DNA of 64,000 nucleotides from Alectoria sarmentosa (lineage: Eukaryota; Ascomycota; Lecanoromycetes; Lecanorales; Parmeliaceae). Positions 55,361-64,000 of this stretch are shown here, in pieces. The DNA lies in contig WOGZ01000059.1 of assembly GCA_009733775.1 (NCBI GenBank), positions 1 to 64,000 on the forward strand, written 5' to 3'. The first letter of the stretch is position 1. Each line of letters begins with the position of its first letter. The position numbers and the translations under genes were made by a program. Under the pieces are notes generated by a model. The model was not told where the DNA came from and did no database searches. It was given only the letters and a program-made list of their open reading frames with translations.

Positions 55361-58300
55361 TCACAACTTCTGTCCGCCCTTCGCCAGATACCCATTGTCC
55401 GACAACCAACTCTCCACGTCCCCTCTGTCTCTCTTCAACCAACTCGCTTTGGCGCGTACACCGTCTGAGCTCTGCTCTAATGCTCGATCAAAACCCTAAA
55501 ACACTCGAGTCAGCGATAGCTCCTTTCTCCGGATTCCAATGCCTCGTCTACAGTGCAGCAGAAATAAAGGCGTAAGTCAGCCATACCTTAGTACTCCTCT
55601 CCGCAAACCACTTTCTCACTCCCTCTAACTGTTCCGCTAAGGTGAAACCGCCTGTACAGATCTGCACGATGCTGCTCAGCATTCCCAAACTGGCGGGACA
55701 CTTCTTATTGATCTGCTCCCAATTCTCAGTCATCCAGCTCCACAAACCCTCAATACCCTCCTTCTCACTCCTCAGTCCCGCAATGGGCAAGTACACATCC
55801 TGGCCCTTGACGTCGTCGCTCAGTGGCAAGCCCAGCGAACGTTGAACCAATTCCTCGCCCTTTACGCGACCCAGAGAGCGTAGTGCGGTGTTGCGCTCAT
55901 CAGCATCGTTGGCAGTCTTGTACTCGTCGAAGATGATATCGTATTCCTTGTCACCACCATTTTGGAGAACGATGGAGTAGACGCTACCACGAATGTTGGG
56001 GTGGATGGCTTTCCTGTTGCCAGCAGCCCACTTCTTGAACATCTCCTGTGCGGCCTCGATGATTTTCTCGTCGCCAGAGAGACCTGCGCTGCCAAAGAGG
56101 AGGGCTTTGAATTGAGCTTGGATGTGATCCTCATCGGAGGTAAAGGTCCAGCCCTTTTCATGAGCTTTGGGGCTTACAAGGTCCCTCTGGAAGGCTTTGA
56201 GAGCATCTTGTGTCTTCTGGTCCTCAAAAACCCATGCGGAACGGATAGACGAGATGCGGGTCAGAAGTTCGTCCCATACGACAAATTCAGACTCGCTGCT
56301 AAATGACTTGAGGAGGGAGAGGATGCCAGATGTTTTTTGGTAGCCAGATGAGGCGAGAGCCCCAGCATCAGCGATCATACCAGCGCGGTCTTCGACGGAA
56401 AGGAGGCCTTTTTTCGCCGCTTGGCCTAGCTTTTCGAGACGGTCGGGAGTGTAGGATGTTCTGTATATGCCTGAGTGGTCGGTATTGAGCTTGAAGAAGT
56501 CGGTACTTGGAATTTTAAAATCATGCTCGCGGCCAAACAGGGTGAGATCCTCGTTGACTCCACTCTTGGTCTTGAGACCTAAGAACACGGGATAGAGTGT
56601 CTCATCTTCTTCGGGCTTTGTGTCGCCTGTTCGTAGGAATCGGTTTTGTTTGACATGGATGCTCTTTGAGTCGTTGCTCTCCGTCACAGTCACCACTGGA
56701 TATCCCACTTTCTTTGTCCAAATATCCATGATCTTCTCCACGGGCTTACCGCTGGCATCACTTAGCGCAGCCCACAGATCCTCGGTTTTGGTATTTCCAT
56801 AAGCATGCTTCTTGATATACCGCCGAATTCCCTCCATGAAGGTCTGTTCACCAAGGTATTGGGATATCATACGGATCACACATGAGCCTTTCGAGTATGA
56901 TATCGCATCGAATATTTGATTCACCTCGTCTGCGCGTTTTACTGGTACTTCGATAGGATGGCTGCTCCGCAGGGAGTCAAGAGATAGTGCGCTCTGGAGA
57001 TCACCAACGACATAGCCCTGCCAGACTTTCCACTCGGGGTAGAACTTATTGCAAGAGTACCACGACATCCACGTTGCAAACCCTTCGTTGAGCCACAGAC
57101 CATCCCAGAAGTCCATAGTGACAAGATTACCAAACCATTGATGGGCGAGTTCGTGCTGAACGACCTCTGCGATCCTCTCCTTAGTCGAAGCACCACTTTT
57201 TTGTTCGTCATACAAAAGATCAACGACCCTGTACGTGATGAGTCCCCAATTCTCCATAGCTCCAGCACTGAAATCGGGGACTGCCACCATGTCCATCTTT
57301 GTTAATGGGAACTCGTTGTCGAATTCTTTTTCATAGAAGGCCAGAGTTTTTGCCGCAAGGTCGAGCGAAAATCGGCCGTGCTCTATATCTTTGTCAGGCG
57401 TTGCGTACACTCGGATGGGCACTCTGAAGGTTTTGGTCTCAACGTGGTTCAGCTCTCCAACAATAAAAGCCAAGAGGTAGGTCGACATCAGAGGAGTCTT
57501 GTTGAACGTCACGGCCTTCTTCTTGCCTCCATTGATTTTCGACTCCACCTGCTTCTCGGATGCCACATCCATATTGCTCAAGCATGTGAGCTTCTGTTCC
57601 GCCACGAGGGTGATAGTATACTCCGCTTTCAAAGCTGGTTCATCAAAACAGGGAAAAGCTCTTCGAGCATCTGTCGGTTCCATCTGTGTACTTGCGATAT
57701 ACTGTGTCTTGCCCTCCTTGTCCTTGTACGACGACCTGTAGAATCCAGCCATCTTATCATTCAAACAGCCAGTAAAAGTGTGCGTAAGCTGAGCTTTCGA
57801 TCCAGCAGGTATAGACTTGTCAAAGGATATTGTGGTCATCTGATTGTCTTCATTGTAGGCGAGCCTTGGTGACGAGGTGACCTCCCTACCACGAGCCGAA
57901 ATCTTTGTTGAATGGATGTCTAACTCCAACGTATTCAGGGAGATTGATGTCGTGTCCTCTTTGACATCAAGACTAGACAGTTACTCGGTTAGCCAGAAGT
58001 CCTAGGGCAGGTTGACCAGAGAAGACAAAAAGTCGGACAACCTGCATTGTCTTCACCGTACATACTCAATCACCACTGTTCCCTCATAGCTGAACTTGTC
58101 AAAATTTGGTTCCAAGGTCAAATCATAGTGCAAAGGTTTCACGTTGGTCGGCAGCACCTCTCGATTAGTGTTGACATCCACGCTTCCACCTGCGATATCT
58201 GCATTCTTTCTGCACATGGTTCTTCGGTGTGAGCAATGTCGGACAGTCTGCCTGGCTGGGAATCTTTGCTGAATGATCTTGTCTTTCTCGAAACGTAAAT

Positions 58301-58433
58301 GTTTTACAAAGGCACAGAAGGAACGAGAAATCGCAGGTGTAGAGGGTGGTATCTTATGGATTGAGATTCTGGAGAAAGGTGGATTCACAAGGGGAGCTGC
58401 TAGTCTGCGTGCTTTTGTAGTTGTACGAATCAT
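55361..58433 (-). CDS. M1-family zinc aminopeptidase (Ape2/Aap1 type), three exons
   Basis: Exons 58433-58066, 57972-55587 and 55495-55361 sum to 2889 nt, 962 aa. Introns are 93 and 91 nt. The last exon encodes GFDRALEQSSDG...KRDRGDVESWLSDNGY and is needed to complete the family's C terminus. Catalytic features: the exopeptidase motif GAMEN, the zinc site HELAHQWFGN with the downstream Glu in NEGFATW, and YSKGSCVIRMI. The product removes N-terminal residues from peptides. The first 70 residues are basic, Ser/Arg-rich and free of acidic residues at the start, as in a mitochondrial presequence. A second in-frame ATG (residue 72) would give the cytosolic form, so dual targeting is likely but inferred. 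Confidence 0.95.
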
Positions 58434-58812
58434 CGACCCCGCTCGTAGCCAGCTGTCGATTGCGAAAGGTTGGTAAGAGATCGGTAGGTAGGACTGCTGC
58501 CTGCAGTTGCAAGTCCTGAATTAGGAAGGTTAACGCAGATATATGCAGGGACAAAAAGTACTCCAATTCACGAGTACTACCTATACTCGTATTTTCGGGC
58601 ACGCCATACGAGTACTGAATTGCACTTTCAAAAACCTGTCTGTCCAATCATGACTTACTACTACATAGTTGGCTCAAGCTCAATACGAGCTTAAGCAAAA
58701 TTTGATTGAATATGACTTCACATCACTCCTTCGTATTTGTGCACCTTTCACTAGCAGGACTAGCTCATCTCTATGGAGCCCCTTTTGACGCCAGAGCGCC
58801 AGACTCATACCG
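58434..58812. promoter_or_regulatory. Intergenic region: promoter of the aminopeptidase gene and IES1 3' flank
   Basis: Contains a cluster of CGAGTACT / ATACTCG strings at 58571-58614. It includes a 9-bp inverted repeat (TACTCGTAT at 58584-58592, ATACGAGTA at 58606-58614). Confidence 0.6.
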
Positions 58813-61134
58813 CTAGACAATGGTAATTCCTTGGCCTTCACCTTGTTCATAAACGTCTTCCTCCGTTATATCACCCTCCTCTCCTTCACTATCATCGCTG
58901 TCTTCTTCATCCTGATCGTCGTCCCCGCCTTCGCCGAGTAAAGCACGATCGAGATCGTCAAGATCATCGTCATGTTTCTCTTCGTCGCGGCTTCGGTCTG
59001 CCCTCATGCCCTGACTACTACCGTCCCTCCGTCGTTTTCGGGAACGGCCGTCCTTTTCTTCACCGTCAGGATAACCCCGTGACTTTCTCTTTCGTTTTCG
59101 ATATCCCTCCACCATACCACCCAAGAAGCCCCTGTTCTCGTCTCTGTACAGCCTCCTCATCGCCCTATCGATCGCCTTCTTGTAAGCCAGCGCTTCCTCA
59201 CCGAAATCTTCGGCTTCATTGGTATTTGGCATCAAGCCTCCAGGTCCCCATGAATATTCGTCGTCAGTATCGTACATAGCCGGTAAATTCCTGACACGCT
59301 TCATGACCATCATTCCAAAGGAGCTATTGACCCTTCTCTTCTCCCGCCGAGCCTCGTCGTGCTCCGCTAATATTTGCTTGTGTAAGATGTGATCGATGCG
59401 CATCTTTCTGTTGATATTGACCGCCTTTTGATGAGAAGTTTCTGGTCGTGGGCGTCGTGAACTCATCCCATTGGAAGCTGCACTATACAATATGGGGTGA
59501 CCAGAACCAGGAGGAACAGGAGAAGACGAATGAGGGTCCATCCGCGTTTTGAGGACCAGGCGCTGTGAATCTGATCTATTTGCAGGCTGAAATCGGCCAA
59601 ACAAGGAACCCCCTGATTCTCCATTAATGTCTACGCTGGGGCCATCATAGGCCATGGCAAGCGTCTTGTATTGTACAGCTGAGGTGGGAGACGGCGTGCG
59701 GGTGGGGTCGTTGTCTGAGATCGCAATGACACCCAGCTCGTCAGTTGTTGGATCTGATAGTCATTAGCTAGGTATTTAGGCTCTCAAGAGCCTGGTGGTT
59801 ACGTCCCCATTCTCTCGTCTCTTGAAGGGCTTACTTTTCTTAGCTTTCTTCATGGGAGGGCCCACTGTCTCGTCTTCTTGTAAGATGCGGATTCTTTCCT
59901 GCCTCTTCATCTCCCCATACGCCTTTTCATCTTCGGTGTCAACATTCTCCGCCTCCGCTTGGACCTCCGTCAAGTGCTCGAACGGGGGAACCTTGAGCGG
60001 CAAGCCGCCCGTCTCGGGTCCGTGCTGGCCTGGCCCAAAGGGATTCTTCATAGCCATTTCCTCGGAAAAATCGCTCTCAAGGTAGAACCAGATAAGCCAT
60101 AGAAAACACCTTGCTCTGCTCTTGCTACTTAGCGTGGATCGCATGACGAGGTCAAAAAAGTCTCTCGGCGGATTGAAATGGATTTCCGAGATTTTGGGGG
60201 CGTACTGGGAGAGAACGAAAATGAGGTTCACAGGATTGGTGCGAGGAACGCCAAGCGCTTTGATCTTATCGATTGTACCCGGCTGACTGGCGTCTTCGGA
60301 AGCGCCTTTGAGAATTGATTTGAGGCGGGGTGCATCTTGAAGCTGTTTATATGCATTGGGGTCTTGATTAGCTTGAAGTGAAGGTATCGAATGGTATGTC
60401 CGCAACTGAGCGCGCATTTCGGGAAAGACTTCGATCCTTATAAGCATTTGTTCGATGAGTAAAGGCATTAACAACATACAATTCAGCGTCGTATTCATCC
60501 TACCCACGTTGACCAATAAGCAAACCATAGCCATGTGCATAGCAGCTCCGCGATCGGCCAGCAGCTTCTCTTTGAGTATCTTGCTTGTTTTGCTACTTCG
60601 TGCCATAGCATCAACGTAGATGTCGGCGAATGTGTGCCCCCGGCTTGAATCGTAGGCCTTGGTAAAGACTGCGGTGTTATCTTCAAATACACATTCAAGA
60701 AACTTCAACTGTATGTCTTTCCGCCAAAGAGGTATGCCGTCTTCTTTCTTTAAGTGCCGTATCTTGTTTCCTGAATACACAGAGCCGATGGTGCCATTGG
60801 CATTTCGTCGAGTATGGGCAACGGTCATGGTATGTGATGGGTTAAATTCGGCTGCGCGAGTGTAAGAGTCATTCTGAACACTGGCTGGCTCGTCTTTTTC
60901 CTTTTCATCGACCGGTCCTGAGTCGCCATCAATCCATATGATCGGCTGTTTTGAGGAAACCTCAGGCTTCACAGGCTCACTAGGAGTCAGCTGATCCTCG
61001 GGCCTACGTTTGATCTTGACGAGAGGCTCCGACGTGGTAAGAATGTGCTGTAAGCTCTGCTTGGGATCGGACTTGTTCGCTCGTGGTGATAAGGTAGAGC
61101 GAGCGCTGGGCTGATTTTCGGGCTCTGCATCCAT
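58813..61134 (-). CDS. IES1: INO80 chromatin-remodelling complex subunit 1 (Ies1)
   Basis: Exons 61134-59835 and 59753-58813 (81-nt intron, GTAAGC...CAG) sum to 2241 nt, 746 aa. The donor lies inside the upstream frame (after PPMKKAKK), so two apparently separate long frames are one gene. Start at 61134 is the first ATG; the frame upstream begins with GTG. The conserved core lies in exon 1: RRNANGTIGSVYSGNKIRHLKKEDGIPLWRKDIQLKFL, HTFADIYVDAMARSSKTSKILKEKLL, TYHSIPSLQANQDPNAYKQLQDAPRLKSILKG and FDLVMRSTLSSKSRARCFLWLIWFYLESDFSEE. These mark Ies1. Exon 2 is basic then strongly acidic (poly Asp/Glu) with a possible NLS (RKRKRKSR, RSRKRRR). It works in the nucleus as part of the INO80 complex. Confidence 0.9.
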
Positions 61135-62463
61135 CTTTTCCACTTTTATCGATTATGCTCGAGCGAGACGTATCTTGACACCTATCTCCCCTTCAGGAGC
61201 TCGGAAGCGAGCACAATGTTGCTAGGCATCCCCTATCGATAGCAGGGCATTTGGGTCATCTCTCTACCTGTCAATACACCACAGAAGTTGGGATTGAGTG
61301 CTCATGATGGTCGGTGTTAGTAGCCTGGAGGTAGATAATGGTGGTGACATTAAGGTATTGAACCTATCGATTCGTGTAAGACATGTTCTATTGAAGCAAT
61401 TCGGCCATTCCGGCGGCTTATTTCCGCACTATCTCCGAGGATCAGCCGTCGAGGCTAGCCCTAGCCCTAATCCTCTCTAGGCCGGCGGGCACAGAGATTG
61501 GAGGGAAAGAAAATTGGCTCGTGTGAAAATACGGTCTTATGTAATCGAAGCAGCGTCTACCTTATACAGGTCAATTCAATGGGTATCTCCATTGGATTGC
61601 TTGAAGCAAGTATGCAATTAAGTGTTATCTGAAGCTGCAGACTGTTTTTTGGTCTTGGATGGAGACTAACGCTTAGATCATCGGATTCAGTGATCCCGTC
61701 TTGGTCTTTGAGGTATGAGACCCGAAGACAAACCCCAGGGGTCCCAAGTATCACTCAATGCCATCCTTAGCGCACCAAGCACAACAGCTCACGCAATGCG
61801 AGCATTGCGGCTTATGCGCCTGAACAACGCCCTTTTCACTCAGATGCTGTCTATCGCTCATATGTCATGAACACCAAGCTTTCCGTGGTTTTGGGGGGAT
61901 TGTGTACGTTATGGCCAATGCAGGGGCCGGATCGATGAAAATGGTCGGTGTTTGCTTTTGTAAAGAGAGGGAGCGCAAGTTAGCTCAAGTAAAACCGCTG
62001 AAATGGAGGAGATCTATCGTGTCGTCGAAATGCCTGGAGCCGGCTGAGGGCCAGCATGACCGCAGCAAGATTCGTAAGATCAAGGCCCATGAAGACCGCG
62101 CATGTCCTGCGTAAGCCGTCAGGCTCCGAGCCTGCGCAGGGTATCGAGGCCAAACAGTCTAAATGGGTATAAGCCAACGCTATCTATGATGCGTGCTGAT
62201 GGACAGTTGCAACATCGCTGCATGGTGGACGCTGGCATGGCTTTGCTGCGCCGAGCCCAGTATGTCGAAGAGTGTGTAAGAAAAAAGCCAGCACCGGAGT
62301 GAGGTTCTGTGAAGAATCGAAGATCGAGATGCTGTTATGAGGAATGTAGGAATTATCGTGATGTGATCGAGCACCGTAGCCAGGCGCCAAGACTGGGTAG
62401 TGCAAGATCGGTCTTCCCCTGGATTAGTTGGAAAAGAGGCGCCGAGGGGTCTGGTAGTGGCAT
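61135..62463. other. Intergenic region between IES1 and DED1
   Basis: About 1.3 kb: IES1 promoter on the left and DED1 3' flank on the right. TATCGAT-type strings occur at about 61147, 61231 and 61363, all within 230 bp upstream of the IES1 start. They could be regulatory, though no factor is known to me. No coding frame is supportable. Confidence 0.5.
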
Positions 62464-64000
62464 CTACCACCAGGAAGACTGCCCTCCAGGTCCAGATGGA
62501 TTCCCGTAGCTACCACCTCCATAACCGCCGCCATAGCCTCCACCTCCGCCTCCATATGATGGTGCACCACCACCGTATCCTGCAACTACATCAGCATAAA
62601 CGATCGGATTTTTCAAAAGTAAAACTCACCACCAAAGCCACCAGCTGGTGGGCCGCCGCCGCCGCCGCTACCAATACCCCCGCCATAAGCATTTTGCTGT
62701 GCAAATCGGTCGCCGCCTTTACGGAAATCACGGGTGGCTGCTCCACCGCGTCCACGACCACCTGAGCGACCACCACGGCTACCTCCCCCACCGAAGCCAG
62801 CACCTTCACGTGCAACATTTTCCAGGAACGCAGGGACTTCTTGATGGGCCTCTTTCAGGAGTTCAATCATGTCTCTGACAATGCCGCGATTGCCCCGGTT
62901 GAAAAACGCAGTCGACTTTCCGGTATTACCAGCACGACCGGTACGACCAATACGATGGACATAGTCGTCGATATCGGTTGGAAGGTCATAGTTGACAACG
63001 TGAATAACGTTGGGAATATCAAGTCCTCGGGCTGCGACAGCGGTGGCAACCAAGATTGGGCAGCGCCCATTACGAAACATTTCTAAAGCACGCTCACGCT
63101 CACGTTGTGTTCGGTCTCCATGGATGGACGTGGCTGGAATGCTTTGGTTGATTAAAAAATCTGACAGAGAGTCCGCCATACGCTTGGTCTCCACGAAGAC
63201 CAGGGTAAGACCAGCACCATGGGTGTGAAGGATATCCAGCAGCACAGAGCGCTTGTCCGGGTCTTCAACATATTCGACACTCTGCGTGATGTTCTCGGAG
63301 GTTGATCCAACACGACCAACAGAGAGGAAGACATAATCCTTGAGGAAATCCCTAGCAAGCATTTGGATGTCTCTTGGGAATGTTGCTGAAAACATGAGCG
63401 TCTGGCGTCTATCAACTCCAGGCATGTCTTCGCCTTCGACGATACGACGGATCTGAGGTTCGAAACCCATGTCCAACATACGGTCTGCCTCATCCAGGAC
63501 TAGATACTTGATATTAAGTAAAGATATGCGTCCACGCTCAATCAAGTCGACAAGGCGGCCGGGAGTGGCAACAAGTAGATCGCACCCTCGCTCCATGGAG
63601 CGTAGCTGGATTCCGATATCAGCCCCTCCGTACACCACGCACGGACGAACCCAGGAACGGTAGGCAAATTTCCGAGCTTCTTCATATATTTGAGACACCA
63701 GCTCTCTAGTAGGAGCCAGAATCAAGGAGGTCGGCAATGCTTTCCGAGAGCGGTAGCCCATGCCACCGCCTTGAGGAGGTGCAGTAGCAGATGGACCATG
63801 AATGTATGCCTGCGATAAAATCGGGAAAAGGAATCCGCCAGTCTTGCCAGAACCAGTCTGAGCACAAGCCATCAAGTCTCGACCACCCATAACGATGGGG
63901 ATTGAGTACTTCTGCACAGGTGTGGGAGTCTTGTAGCTTGCTAGCTTGATGTTAGAAAGTAGGTGATCGTCCAAAGGAGGATTTGTGAACTGCAGGCAAG
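62464..64000 (-). CDS. DED1: DEAD-box RNA helicase Ded1 (DDX3 family), 5' end outside the window
   Basis: Exon from the window edge to 62630, then 62579-62464 after a 50-nt intron (GTGAGT...CAG). All helicase motifs are present: the Q motif (TPTPVQKYSIP), AQTGSGKT (I), PTRELVSQI (Ia), TPGRLVDLI (Ib), DEAD (II), SATFP (III), VFVETKR (IV), ARGLDIPNV (V) and HRIGRTGRAG (VI). The C-terminal tail is Gly/Arg/Ser-rich with FGGG and RGG repeats. The second exon adds Gly/Tyr repeats and ends in SSWW, a conserved ending of Ded1 proteins. Known: Ded1 unwinds 5' leaders for translation initiation and enters stress granules. The N-terminal region, including the start, is missing beyond 64000. Confidence 0.97.

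Noticed and set aside
59776..61143. IES1 exon 1 and the 58813-59655 frame as two genes
   Set aside because: A GTAAGC donor at 59834 and CAG acceptor at 59754 join them in frame, and the joined sequence reads smoothly across the junction. The apparent GTG-initiated start at 61143 was also rejected in favour of ATG 61134.
1..64000. CRISPR arrays, bacterial-type operons, riboswitches, rRNA genes
   Set aside because: None was seen. The spliced genes and families are eukaryotic, and no regularly spaced identical direct repeats of CRISPR size occur.

Overview
The window is nuclear DNA of a filamentous ascomycete (Pezizomycotina; a member of Leotiomycetes would fit, but I cannot confirm this without a search). 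The evidence is short GT-AG introns of about 45-150 nt, typical fungal families (Shr3, Mug190-like, Atg1, Ies1, fungal rhodopsin-type receptor), and an AT-rich transposon island with the signature of repeat-induced point mutation (RIP). Exon structures were built by hand. Where I list exon sums, the reading frame closes exactly.

Layout. Bases 1-5457 are a RIP-degraded Ty3/gypsy retrotransposon on the minus strand, ending in an LTR. 5.7-8.0 kb holds a CorA-like membrane protein gene with decay at its 5' end. 8.4-10.3 kb is a two-exon protein kinase. 11.7-15.4 kb holds mitoribosomal protein mL59 and the permease chaperone SHR3, divergently transcribed, then a rhodopsin-type membrane receptor. 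16.9-19.3 kb contains two small secreted-protein genes rich in dibasic (Kex2-like) sites. One has two 44-residue repeats and a 12-bp CACGTG array just upstream. This is the most likely undescribed system in the window.

20.9-29.4 kb holds a seven-exon Mug190-like lipid-transfer protein, the J-protein DPH4 and an Msn2/Seb1-type zinc-finger regulator. 29.4-35.7 kb is almost gene-free, with a possible GNAT acetyltransferase relic. 35.7-49.5 kb holds a secreted Cys-rich proprotein, a thioredoxin-PITH protein, DPH6, dolichol kinase SEC59 and the autophagy kinase ATG1 with a long leader. 51.2-64 kb holds a single-pass membrane protein, a BTB protein, an M1 aminopeptidase, the INO80 subunit IES1 and a DED1 helicase cut by the window edge.

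How the genes relate. Most are housekeeping genes with no operon-like logic. Two (DPH4, DPH6) act in diphthamide synthesis on elongation factor 2. Two (SHR3, SEC59) act in the endoplasmic reticulum. MSN2-type regulator and ATG1 belong to stress and starvation responses. The accessory material lies in the first 20 kb and the 29-36 kb stretch. Family names come from recognising motifs by eye; no database search was run.
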